A stretch of DNA of 64,000 bases from Phanerodontia chrysosporium. Lineage: Eukaryota; Basidiomycota; Agaricomycetes; Polyporales; Phanerochaetaceae. Shown piece by piece: positions 24,471 through 33,960 of this stretch. Numbering within the stretch: the stretch's first letter is position 1; every line of letters begins with the position of its first letter. The stretch lies in contig MJGA01000005.1 in NCBI GenBank assembly GCA_001910725.1, positions 1,674,001-1,738,000 of the forward strand, written 5' to 3'. A program made the position numbers and the translations under genes. The notes below the pieces were generated by a model. That model made no database searches. It was not told the origin of the DNA and saw only the letters and a program-made list of their open reading frames with translations.

Positions 24471-27400
24471 TTAGCGGGCTCGGCGCAAAGCATCAGTGCG
24501 CTCAACAAGCCGCCGCGCTAGAGTCTCCGCGTCATACCAGTCAAAGAAACCGTCCGACCGGCCGCCGTGGCGGGCCGTGTACCTAGCCAGCGCAGTCTTG
24601 CGCAACGTGGTATGCGCCTCCACAAGGAGGCAATGGTACGAAAGATCATGGCCGGCCGCCCGATCGTCAGCAGCCCGCTCGATGATGTCGGCCCATTCGA
24701 AGCTACCGACCAGCGGGTTCTGCTTGAGAAAGAGGCAGACCAGCGACAAACTGATCGCTAAATCAGGAGGGTCCTCATCCCCAAGGACCCGGGCGTCGCG
24801 CGGGTTGTGCGGGCGCGGACGCTGGAGCTGCGCTGGTCGAATCCACAGTGGGCAATCGAACAGAATATGCTCCCGAGTTTCGATGGGGTGGCCGCAGTGG
24901 CATGCCCGTGGACCGTCGAGGTTAAACCTCGCGCGAAAGGCGCCATGCGGGAAGTGACCGGACACAAATCTTGCCACACGGGCAAATACAGGCGCGGACG
25001 CTCCAAAGCTCCGCAGAAACCGGTTGCGTGAGGCGACATGGGAGCACCCGGAGGGTGAGCCCTCCACGAGCAAGCTCTGATGGCCCCGATATTTTGGCCC
25101 CTCCGCCTGGCGGCGCCAGGCCTGGAGCATGCGGGCTGTGATGCGTTGGCGGGCAACAGAAAACGAGACAAAGTCAGGCTGTGCCGCATCAATGGCAGCC
25201 TTCGCAAGGCGATCAACAGCCTCGTTGTAGGAGACCCGTTCGTGACCGGGACACCAGTGGATGAAAATGCGGTGGGACGGGTCAGACTCCAGGAACCTGC
25301 GAGCCGTCTTGCACGCTGTAATAGAGACCAGCTGGGAGGGCCCGAGGCGAGCGGCCAGGAGGGCGTCGGCTGCGGCGCGGTTGTCCACAAAGATGTGGAG
25401 GGTGTGCACGGAGGCGGGACAAGCATTCAGCGCGGAACGCATGCCCATGGCTAGCGCGGTCATTTCCGCATCGAAGGGCGAGGAAGCCCCGCACCCAAGC
25501 TTACCACTTGCGACTACAGAGCCGCGATCGTAAACGATCCAAGCCGCCCCGGACCGTAAAGGGGAAACGCCCCGGCGCTGCGCTCCATCCGTGAACACCA
25601 CACGGGCAGAGGGATCGTCCATGGCACTTTGCAGGCGGGGCATGAATACTTCGCGCTTCCAGCGGGCGAAGCCATCAGACCGCTTTGCGGGGGCGTCAAG
25701 ATTAAAGACGACACGGTCCCCAAACTGGTCGAGGAGGCGGTCACCCGGCCTGCATTCCGGGTGTAGCGCGTCGAAGTCTTCCGAACTGGCACGGCCCAGG
25801 CGGTCAACGAACGTGAGGGGGGTCACGGCGTTACGCCAAGGCCAGGCCTGTAGAGGAAAGGGAGGAGTGATGTTCCTCTCGTTGATGCGCCAGTACTCGG
25901 GTAGAGAGGCCCGCAGTGGGTGTCCCTCGTGTAGTAGTCTAGTTCTGAGAGCTGCTCGCTCGACATACTTGTTGATTTGGAGGCGGACAGGCACCAGCCC
26001 CGCCATCATTTCCATGGCCCCGGTGGGCGTGGTGCGGAAACAGCCCGTTATCCAACGAGCGGCGATACTCTGCGCGCGTTGGAGCTCGCTAGCCGCCCAT
26101 TTAAGGCCCCTCCAGTTGGGGCGCCACCACAGCTGTGCGCCATACGCCAGAATGGGAAGGACGTTCGAGAGGTATAGCCGGCGCTTTTGCACCGGGGACA
26201 ATCCTCGCGTCGAGTTACCGAGCAAGCGAAGAGCGTGGACAGTACTGCAAGCCTTCGTGGCATAGTGCCGCACATGCTCCTTGAAGGAAAGCTTAGGGTC
26301 TAGCCAAAAGCCAAGATAGCGCATAGTGCGCTTGGGTCGGACGCGCACCAGTTGCCCGTCGATAGACAGGACAACATCTGGGCCAAGGGGTTGGTTCGCA
26401 TGCCAAGGGCGACGCCCTTTGGAAAAATGCATCAGCTCAAGTTTGTCCGGTTCGACGCGAAGTCCAAGGCGCACAAGGTCGCCAAGGAGGTCCCCGAAAA
26501 CGTGAGCAATGATGGCCGAGTTGACCGCAAGCATGGTACTTCCGGTAGGCACCACTGAACGAGGCGCCGCTACGTGGATGAGGCCATCGTCCACAAAGAA
26601 TTGCAGGGTGACGTTTCCAAACTGGCGCACGTGAATAGGGGCCCATTTGTGCAGCACTGGGGCAATATACAGCCCAGAAAGTACCGGGGACAAGGATGAT
26701 CCTTGGCCTACACCCACGGTAACATCGACAGGGTCCATAAGGCGGCCATTAAATAGAAAGCGGGTCTCACGACCCGTGAGATAGCTGGCAAAAAAGCGAC
26801 ACAGCTGCGGCGCAAAGCCCTGTCGCTGCAGGATAAGCAATAGGGCCTCATGGTTAATAGACGGGTAGAATTGTGAGACGTCGAGGAGGAGGGCGGACGA
26901 CTGTAGGCCCTGCTGCCACGCCTGCCGTATATTGTGAACGAGCTGCACCCCCGCGTCAACGGTGCCGTGCTGGACAGTGCCGCCAAATTGGCACGGATGC
27001 ATTATGCCGAAACGCTGGGCGTCGAATTGCATGCGCCTGGCAAGTACCTTTTCTAGTAGTTTGCCGAGGCAGTTGAGGAGCACAATCGGGCGGTACGCCT
27101 TCGGGGACGTGTAATCCGACTTGTTGGGCTTGGGAAGAACAATGGTGACAGATCGCTTGAACACCTTGGGGAAGACCCCATGGTGGATGCAAGCATTGTA
27201 GTAAGCACGGAGGAAGCGCAAAACGGCTGGGGACCGCTCGACAATGCGCTTGAGCCAGAACCACCCACAGTGGTCAGGTCCAGGGGCAGAGACATTGCTG
27301 GTGCCGCGCAAGTTCTCAAGAATTTCCCGCGCACTGATATCAGCGAACGTGCGTACCGGGAGCTGGGGTAGGCCGCGTACAAAGTCCAGGTCAACCGGAC

Positions 27401-28901
27401 GTGGATTATGAGGTGTAAACTGTTGTTGGAGCAAGTCACGTTGCTCCGAGATGGAGTCAGCCCCCCGGCCATCGGGATGGCGCAGACCAGCTGTAGCATC
27501 CAGGCGGCGGGGTTTAGTCCATTGGACTAGGTCCCAGATACGCTGTGGATGGCAGCCAGCAATGACATCATCAAAGAAGGTCCGTTTTGCACGGCGTACG
27601 CACCGCCGCAGACTCTGTGTAGCCCCTGCGACTGCCCGATCCAGGTAGTCGATGGCCTGATCGAGCTCACGGATACGCTCCTCTAGGTCCTCGCCCTCGA
27701 GATTTTCCCCTTCAGCGAGCCGTCGGCGGCAGTCTCGTCGTTCGTTACGCAACTGCTTAGCCTCGGCGCGCGCACGTTTGCGGTACCGGGCACGTTGGCT
27801 GCAGTCCGCGTTCCACCAGGTTCGAGAGTAACGAGTATGACTGGGAGCCTTCGCGTGCGTCGCCCAGGCAGTATCCAGGATTTGCTGAATCGTCTCCCCG
27901 ACAGCCTCCACATCAGCCGCGGATGGGAACGATACAGGCAAGCGGGAGAGGCCGGCCGCTACGTCAGCCTGGAACGCAAGGGCGGCCTCCGAAACCTTTC
28001 CAATGCGGGGAGTGGTGTCAGGCACCGGGCTGACAGGCATCTCCCAGCGCAGTATTTCATGATCACCGCGGTGCCGAGATCCAACGAGGACCTCCAAAGG
28101 GCGGTATGTCCCTAAGGAGCTGTCAACCCACACCAGATCTAGGACGCCCGGGCGCATCCGCAGACTGTTCGAGATCCACGTCGGTGGGCCGGTAGGGTCA
28201 TTGAGCAGGGAAAGGCCCAGCTGCACGGTGGCGAGCTCGATCAGAGTCTCGGAAAGACTCCGCCGCGAGCTGCGTGAACGGGAGCCCACCGCGGAGCGTT
28301 CCCGTTGGTCCCACATAGGGTGTCGCAGATTAAAGTCACCAGCCATAAAGGCGACAGGAGGCAGGTGGTCGGCGCGGTCGCACAGATACTGTACCGCCGC
28401 GTTGGTAACACTGTCATTGTACACGTTCAGGAACGTGAAGTCACCTGCAGCAAAGCGCAGTGTGACACAAAGTATATCGTGGTGGGAGACTAGCGACGAG
28501 CGGACCTGCGGGCAGGTATGCCGCCACCGTTTGTTCACGTAAACAGCCACTCTGGAGGACTGAGTGGCCCCGAGACACAGGAAGTTGCGGTGGGCCACCG
28601 ATGCCTCGTACGGAGCGCCGTCGCGGGAGGCCGATGATGGGACCCGTTTAACAACACCCCACGGAATCTCTTGGACGCACACAATGTCAGCATCTCGGTG
28701 TTGCTCCAGGAGAATGTGGGTATTCTCAAAGGACTTCTGCACGTTACACGAGACACACACGAGAGGCGGCAGATCGCCGCCCTCGGGACTGTCCAGCACG
28801 GCTGGACCCTGTGATGACAGTGGTGCCTCATTCATTGCAGAAGAAGGGGCCACGTCTATACGAACACTATTGTCTAATGTACTGGACAAACTAAAGCGTG
28901 C
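24471..28901 (-). CDS. LINE ORF2: endonuclease - reverse transcriptase - RNase H
   Basis: Polyprotein of about 1,470 aa that makes the nick, the cDNA and removes RNA during target-primed reverse transcription. The AP-endonuclease-like domain (about residues 44-280) shows SCNVQK, VCVQE, FMAGDFN near residue 181 and RGDHE. The reverse transcriptase has PKAYRPIVLLNCLGKLLE, LLLDVSQFYPSINHEALL and the catalytic FFVDDG near residue 763. RNase H begins at VFTDGAQ near residue 1097, with FDAEMTAL, HIFVDNRAAAD and HWCPGHERVSYNEAVDRLAKAA. A terminal zinc-binding motif CHCGHP...HILFDC lies near residue 1331. The frame is continuous with ORF1 across one TAG (28902-28904). The first ATG in this frame is only at about 28835 (AMNEAPLSS), so expression uses readthrough or reinitiation. 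No internal stops. Confidence 0.95.
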   Translation of the reverse strand, partial: ARFSLSSTLDNSVRIDVAPSSAMNEAPLSSQGPAVLDSPEGGDLPPLVCVSCNVQKSFENTHILLEQHRDADIVCVQEIPWGVVKRVPSSASRDGAPYEASVAHRNFLCLGATQSSRVAVYVNKRWRHTCPQVRSSLVSHHDILCVTLRFAAGDFTFLNVYNDSVTNAAVQYLCDRADHLPPVAFMAGDFNLRHPMWDQRERSAVGSRSRSSRRSLSETLIELATVQLGLSLLNDPTGPPTWISNSLRMRPGVLDLVWVDSSLGTYRPLEVLVGSRHRGDHEILRWEMPVSPVPDTTPRIGKVSEAALAFQADVAAGLSRLPVSFPSAADVEAVGETIQQILDTAWATHAKAPSHTRYSRTWWNADCSQRARYRKRARAEAKQLRNERRDCRRRLAEGENLEGEDLEERIRELDQAIDYLDRAVAGATQSLRRCVRRAKRTFFDDVIAGCHPQRIWDLVQWTKPRRLDATAGLRHPDGRGADSISEQRDLLQQQFTPHNPRPVDLDFVRGLPQLPVRTFADISAREILENLRGTSNVSAPGPDHCGWFWLKRIVERSPAVLRFLRAYYNACIHHGVFPKVFKRSVTIVLPKPNKSDYTSPKAYRPIVLLNCLGKLLEKVLARRMQFDAQRFGIMHPCQFGGTVQHGTVDAGVQLVHNIRQAWQQGLQSSALLLDVSQFYPSINHEALLLILQRQGFAPQLCRFFASYLTGRETRFLFNGRLMDPVDVTVGVGQGSSLSPVLSGLYIAPVLHKWAPIHVRQFGNVTLQFFVDDGLIHVAAPRSVVPTGSTMLAVNSAIIAHVFGDLLGDLVRLGLRVEPDKLELMHFSKGRRPWHANQPLGPDVVLSIDGQLVRVRPKRTMRYLGFWLDPKLSFKEHVRHYATKACSTVHALRLLGNSTRGLSPVQKRRLYLSNVLPILAYGAQLWWRPNWRGLKWAASELQRAQSIAARWITGCFRTTPTGAMEMMAGLVPVRLQINKYVERAALRTRLLHEGHPLRASLPEYWRINERNITPPFPLQAWPWRNAVTPLTFVDRLGRASSEDFDALHPECRPGDRLLDQFGDRVVFNLDAPAKRSDGFARWKREVFMPRLQSAMDDPSARVVFTDGAQRRGVSPLRSGAAWIVYDRGSVVASGKLGCGASSPFDAEMTALAMGMRSALNACPASVHTLHIFVDNRAAADALLAARLGPSQLVSITACKTARRFLESDPSHRIFIHWCPGHERVSYNEAVDRLAKAAIDAAQPDFVSFSVARQRITARMLQAWRRQAEGPKYRGHQSLLVEGSPSGCSHVASRNRFLRSFGASAPVFARVARFVSGHFPHGAFRARFNLDGPRACHCGHPIETREHILFDCPLWIRPAQLQRPRPHNPRDARVLGDEDPPDLAISLSLVCLFLKQNPLVGSFEWADIIERAADDRAAGHDLSYHCLLVEAHTTLRKTALARYTARHGGRSDGFFDWYDAETLARRLVERTDALRRAR

Positions 28902-31225
28902 CTACGATGACCGCGGCGGGGCGTGGTCATCCGCATCTTCGAGGCCACCCCAGGCGACCTGCTCAACGTCCGACTCTTGACCGAGGGAGTCCTCCAGGCG
29001 GTGCCCTGAACCGGCGACAGCCTCCATGTCGATGTCCGCATCGTCCGGCGCAGACACATTTGCCCCAAGAGACTTCGCCTTGAAGCCCTTGTACGTGTTC
29101 GTCCGGCGGACAACGCCCGCAGGATACTTCGGCGGATGGGCCTTGAGCCACTCCTTGCTGAAACGGTGACGGAAGTAGACACACTTCCGCGATGTCGCGA
29201 CATGTCCGTGGAGGCCGCAGTTAGGGCAGAAGTCGTGCTCCGGTGGGCGGTCGACCTCAGCGCGTTGGAGTTCGGTGCGGCGCTCGGCGCAACAGAGGCC
29301 GAGGCGGTTGTGTAGAGAGGTGACATGGGAGCCGCCGCAGCGGGCACAGAATTCCACCCTGCTCGTGCATCGGCGGCGGGTGTGATTCCACCGGAAGCAG
29401 TTGTGGCAGAACGCGTTGACCGGTGGAGGGGCGTAGAGGGCGACGTGGTGTTCCACACCATCGATGACGAACGGCTTCTTAACGAGTGCTCGGGAGTGGG
29501 AGCCTTTTTTGTCGTCGTACACGGCAACGACCAGGGTGCCCGATCCACCGCTCTGCGCGCGCCAGAACGGCCGGGGCGGGTGAATGCACGGGACGAGGTA
29601 GTCGGCGAGGCGAGGGTTTCCAGCCAGGATCTTGGCGTAGATCTCCTCCATGGAGAGGTCGTGCGAGCCTTCGACACGGCGCACAGCGTTGACCTCCAAA
29701 AGGGTGACAGGCGTGTAGAAATCCACCGTGACCTCCACCGGGCGGTCGGGAGGGGAGTTAGCGAACCAAGCCGCGTGCTCGTCGATGAGCCGTTGGGCGG
29801 AAACCGGCGGGCGCGACGCGAAGCGGAGATAGAGGGACGTGCCGCCAATGTCCCATTGGACACTAACGAGCTGGGTCGCCGATGCAACCGGGGGCTCAGC
29901 CTTCTCCTTGAGGAGAGCGTCAAGCCAGGCCTTGATGTCGTCGTGTGAGCGGCGGAGTTGGTCATCAACCCGGTGAGCGAACCGGGCGACGAGCAGGCGG
30001 CCATGATCCCGAGGTGGCCGAACATGTGGGACAGGGGCAGGTTTGGGCTTTGTAGCCGGAGTAGGGGCCGCACCATGGTGGGCAGGCGGGCGCTGACCAG
30101 TCGGCGGTGGCAGCGAGGCCGACCCGGTGGCGGGCGGAACGCCGAACAGGTTGGCGACGGCAATGGCCTGCGTGACAGACAGGTCATTAACTTGGCAGCC
30201 AACCGCGGCAGCCTGCGCGAGTACCGGCCAGGGGGTGCCTTCCGGGATGACAATCTGGCGGTGAGGCGCCTCTGGTGCGTGCTTCTTGGATGCGGGCCCA
30301 TCCACGACACCCGCAGCCGGGAGGGTGTACGGAGGAGGACGCTTCTGGGGCGTTACTGGAGCTGCCTGGGGTTGCACCGCAGTCGACGGCAAACCAGCAG
30401 GCTTGATGCCTGCCACTGCGTCGGCATAGGTAACCTGCCGGTCGGCGAGGGACTTGATGCTGATCTTCAGGGCATTAAGGGACGTCTTGACGCCCTGGAC
30501 CTCGCGAAGGATGGAGTCAGGTTCCGGGTAGCGCTTGCGCATGTCTTCGATTTGCTGCAAGAGAGTCTCGGCGCGTTTCTGCTCGCGCGACAGGGCCTCA
30601 TGGAAGGGTCGAGGAATGAGGAGGGAGGCATCAGCCGGGGAGCCGTTGATGAGGTCGTACCAGCGCACGTAGACCCGGTTAAGGGCCGTGGAAACGTTGT
30701 TCACCAGACCCACGAACTGCACATCGGGGGTGTGCTGGTTGAACGCGGCGAGATTATCCGCGAGGAACCGCTCAAACGAGGAGAAGCCCTCAATCGCCGA
30801 CTTGAGGGACGACTCCAGCGTCGAGCCAGGCACAGGGACAGCGGTCCCGGAGGGCCCCAGCGGCGTCGGTGCAGAGTGCTGCACCGGAACCTGCGCAGGG
30901 GAGTGACGTCAGTCAACGCTGACGGGGAGAGCGAAGGTTCCAGAAGCGCCGGTGCGCTCTGAGGGACGGGGACGCCTACCTGGTTAGCAGGCTGCCCTAT
31001 CGCAGTCGGGACGACTGGCACTGCGCTGCCCAGAGGGCCAGCGGAGGGGGTCGAAGGCCGGTCTGGCTCGACAGCATAAGACCTCGAGACAGTAGTCCGC
31101 GAGGGGTCACGAACCTCATAAGGAGAGGGTCGGGTTTGGCCTGCCCGGGGCGGCTGGGTCGCCTTCTTCGGCCCCGGTGCAGTATCTGGGGACGAGTTGG
31201 CGACATGTTGGGTTGGCGCGGACAT
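28902..31225 (-). CDS. LINE ORF1: gag-like nucleic-acid-binding protein, predicted spliced
   Basis: RNA-binding chaperone-type protein of the retrotransposon. The main open frame (30890-28902) has no ATG near its start. An upstream frame beginning MSAPTQHVAN (ATG at 31225) joins it exactly if a GT-AG intron at 30891-30979 is removed, giving about 744 aa. The middle part contains SFERFLADNL and a heptad-like region (REQKRAETLLQQIEDMRKRY). The C-terminal third has three zinc-knuckle-like motifs: CHNCFRWNHTRRRC near 29400, CARCGGSHVTSLHNRLGLC and CPNCGLHGHVATSRKC. It ends with TAG at 28902-28904. The N-terminal segment is Pro/Ser-rich and disordered. The intron is inferred from signals and frame, not from RNA. 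Confidence 0.85.
30891..30979 (-). other. Predicted spliceosomal intron inside LINE ORF1
   Basis: 89 nt on the minus strand: donor CAG|GTAGGC, branch-like GTTGACTGAC, acceptor CTGCGCAG|GTT. The length is not a multiple of three, and removal joins two otherwise incompatible frames (GQPANQ to VPVQHSAP). Confidence 0.7.
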
Positions 31226-31361
31226 GCTGACGCTCAGTCGGCGCACTCTCGTATGGGAAAGCGACGGGGAAGGGGAGGGGGAAAGCGGGGCGATGGGGAG
31301 GTTAGTGGGCGCCTAACCGAGATGGTGGTGGTACGAGATCAAGAAGCGGCGCTGATGCCCG
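31226..31361 (-). other. LINE 5' leader/internal promoter region
   Basis: 136 bases between the right target-site duplication and the ORF1 ATG. On the minus strand it is C-rich. As the element's only 5' UTR it should hold its internal promoter; no specific motif identified. Confidence 0.6.
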
Positions 31362-31375
31362 CTACTCTGCCTATT
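31362..31375. repeat. Target-site duplication, copy at LINE 5' end
   Basis: CTACTCTGCCTATT, perfect match to 24256-24269, marking the 5' end of a full-length insertion. Confidence 0.93.
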
Positions 31376-33079
31376 GGACCACAGGGGAATAAAGCGTCAA
31401 GCTTGCCGTAAGCACTCCATCCAATACACTCTCGAATCGCTCATCGGGGCAGCCCTGTACCTCGTTAAATGAAAAATTACCATACGTAGACCGTCGCCAG
31501 ACGACCCACGGGATGATGTCGCAGTTGAGCCGTGTGAAGTCGGTTGTTGCTAGATCCCATTCCAAGGCTCTGCGGAAATGAGACCCCTTCCATCATACAG
31601 CCGCACTGCGAATATTTCGACCGAGTCAACTCGCCAGTCGAACCCTCGTGGCAAGTGTCCTGGACTTCCCAATACATTCGCCTGGTATCCCTCGGTTTAT
31701 CTGCATCTCTCCGAGGCAGTGCCTCAATGACCATGAGTATGCTGCCCCGAACGTCCCAGCCCTGTGAGTTTTAGTTCTATGTCACTCATTCAGACAGACC
31801 AGAACGAGACGTTTTGTGCGCCTCAGGTACACATCAGGGCTAGGACAACATAAGCTACCGCGGAAGTGGTTCCCGAACCTTTTCTGCAAGTAATCCAAGC
31901 ACGCTTCCGGCGCTCTCAGCGAATTACAAGGGCTTGACCAGGCACTGAATACGTTCTCGTCGCTCGACGATCCATGTTCCGAGGAGCAAGAGCCGGGAGC
32001 CGCTGGAGGTTATGGCTGAAAGCCTTCCGGACGGTGAGTCGATATCTCGGCGCGGGTAGCGAATCCCGATGCGCTCAAGGACTAGGCCTTTAACCCTGCA
32101 CAGATATCACCGGAATTTTGAGGACATAGCGAGGTGTTCGCATATGCAAGAGGCACCGGCCTACCACAGGGCGATGCAGCGCGTTCTCCGCCGCGGTTTC
32201 CTTTCCCTTGATATGGGGAAGCCAATGTATATGCGCCACGAACTCTGAGGGCCATTAATCTTTTCCAGTCATAGCAATGTCGTACGTCGCTTATTGCTGT
32301 CCAACTACACGAATCCGTGTTGCAGATCTGAGTTTCTCCCGGAGCCCCGGATTCTTGGATAGATCGGACTTTGCCGTGCCTTGGTGGCTCGAGGGACCGT
32401 CGTCTGTACAAGCTAGCGAAAGATGCCGAGGATCCTCATAAGTCGACTTCCGTGCCCTGTCAAACATCTGGTGGCGATGACTTCTGCAGTTAGACATGGC
32501 CTTTCACAGTCTGCGTATATCCGCGCAACTGCGAGAAAGGGTCTCAAATCAGCTGGAAGAATAAGTGACTTTTTACGATGAAGATCACCGCACGCTCAGC
32601 CGTCCTGGCGTGAGACGACCATGCGCGACCGTCCGTCTATCATCTGACTTCCACAAGTCGCCCTGTACTCACAATTTGTATTTACATGACGAAGGTTTCC
32701 CGAGCACATGTTGAGCATGACAGTCCTCTGCATCAGGGCTGAGGCAGAATTCGTGAGTTGCAATACAGGACGTTCACAGCGGAGGCAGGCTCTCACTAAT
32801 TCTCCATTCTTTCGTCTCTCCGCCGCTTGACAGGCACAGGAGTATTTCAAAAAGCGCATGTCTTTCTTCCTGATTGGCGAAGTCGCGTCGTCGGTCTGCT
32901 TCGTCGGGCGACAGAGAGGACATGACAAGCACAGGGGAGATGAGAAAGAACGTTTGTTTAGCGCGACACACCGTTGGAGAGGCGCCGCGATTCGCGTATA
33001 AAAGCTCGTCGCAGCGCATCCAGACAGGTCAGGCAGACCCAGTAGTCGTTTAGCCTTCTCCCCAGACATCGTAAGCAAC
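31376..33079. other. Intergenic region upstream of the repeat hydrophobin
   Basis: About 1.7 kb without a recognisable gene. Short minus-strand open frames (31371-31734, 32082-32411) show no domains. The last 90 bases contain the hydrophobin core promoter. Confidence 0.45.
32997..33004 (+). promoter_or_regulatory. TATA box of the repeat hydrophobin gene
   Basis: TATAAAAG, 75-83 bases upstream of the ATG at 33080. A good match to consensus TATA boxes of strongly expressed fungal genes. Confidence 0.75.
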
Positions 33080-33960
33080 ATGCGCACCAACGTCGCCACC
33101 GTCTTCGCATCGATCTGCTCCCTCGCTGTTCTTGCGGCCGCCATACCTGCTCCGACGCAGGAGGTGCAGGAGAAGCGCCAGCTGCTGCCGACTGGCATCC
33201 TGCCGACGGGGATCCTGCCCACAGGTATCCTCCCCACTGGCATATTGCCCACCGGGATTTTGCCCACGAGCATTCTCCCTACAGGTATCCTCCCCACTGG
33301 CATCCTGCCGACGGGCATCTTGCCGTCTGGGATCCTGCCCACCGATTCGTCAGGTAGCTCACCGTCGTCTGCCGTACCGTCCAGTCCTCTCCCTGACCCC
33401 TCCTCTAACCCAGGAGGCATCCTCCCTACGGGCATCCTCCCCACTGGCATCCTTCCGTCGGGTATCCTTCCCTCTGGTATTCTTCCTTCCGGCATTCTTC
33501 CTTCCGGTATACTTCCAACTGGCATCCTCCCCTCAGGAATCCTCCCGTCCGGCATCCTCCCAACGCTCCCGCCCATTCTCCCCACCGGTGGTGACACCGA
33601 CAACACGTGTACGACGGGTCCCATTCAGTGCTGCCAGAGCGTCGCACCTGTGAGCGTCTCAGCTACACGTAGTAACCTTAGAAATGTAGTTGCTCACTGT
33701 ATGTACGCTCCGCTAGGCCGACTCCAACTCGGGCATCCTGGCTCTGCTCGACACGCTGGGCATCCAGCTCTCGGACCTGACCACCCCCATCGGCCTGCAG
33801 TGCATCCCGGTCAGCGTCCTTTCGGGCTGCTCCGCAATCCCCTCCTGCTGCGAAAACAGCACTGTGGTGAGTACAGCGCTAGCTACGCTGCTCACCAGAC
33901 AGCTCACACAACCGCTTTTTCTAGTCCGGCATCGTCGCTATCAACTGCATCCAGCTCTAA
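33080..33960 (+). CDS. Class I hydrophobin with N-terminal GILPT/S pentapeptide repeats
   Basis: Small secreted amphipathic protein expected to self-assemble at air-water interfaces and coat hyphae or spores. The signal peptide is MRTNVATVFASICSLAVLAA. After EVQEKRQ come two blocks of ten pentapeptides GILPT/GILPS, separated by a Ser/Pro-rich linker (SSGSSPSSAVPSSPLPD). The hydrophobin core then follows with the eight-cysteine pattern [28 protein letters not shown] and INC. Exons are 33080-33649, 33717-33866 and 33925-33960; the introns start GTGAGC and GTGAGT. Ordinary class I hydrophobins are about 100-140 aa; here the extension adds over 130 residues. Intron positions match the other two hydrophobins in this window, so it belongs to the same family despite the insert. 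Confidence 0.93.
33187..33570 (+). repeat. Coding 15-bp tandem repeats (two blocks of ten)
   Basis: Two arrays (about 33187-33342 and 33415-33570) of 15-base units encoding Gly-Ile-Leu-Pro-Thr/Ser. Third-codon positions vary between units, so the array is not freshly expanded. Confidence 0.9.

Larger units (their letters stand above)
24256..31375 (-). mobile_element. Complete Tad/I-like non-LTR retrotransposon (LINE) with target-site duplication
   Basis: The element itself is 24270-31361 and reads on the minus strand. It is flanked by a perfect 14-bp direct repeat, CTACTCTGCCTATT, at 24256-24269 and 31362-31375. A run of 25 T (24268-24292) is its poly(A) tail. From its 5' end it has a leader of about 136 bases, ORF1 (gag-like, zinc knuckles), ORF2 (endonuclease, reverse transcriptase, RNase H, terminal zinc motif), a 3' UTR of about 180 bases and the tail. 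Intact ORF2, long tail and perfect repeat point to a recent insertion. Its placement in the Tad/I-like group comes from the domain order (AP endonuclease, RT, RNase H, C-terminal CCHC) and should be confirmed by an RT tree. Confidence 0.95.
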
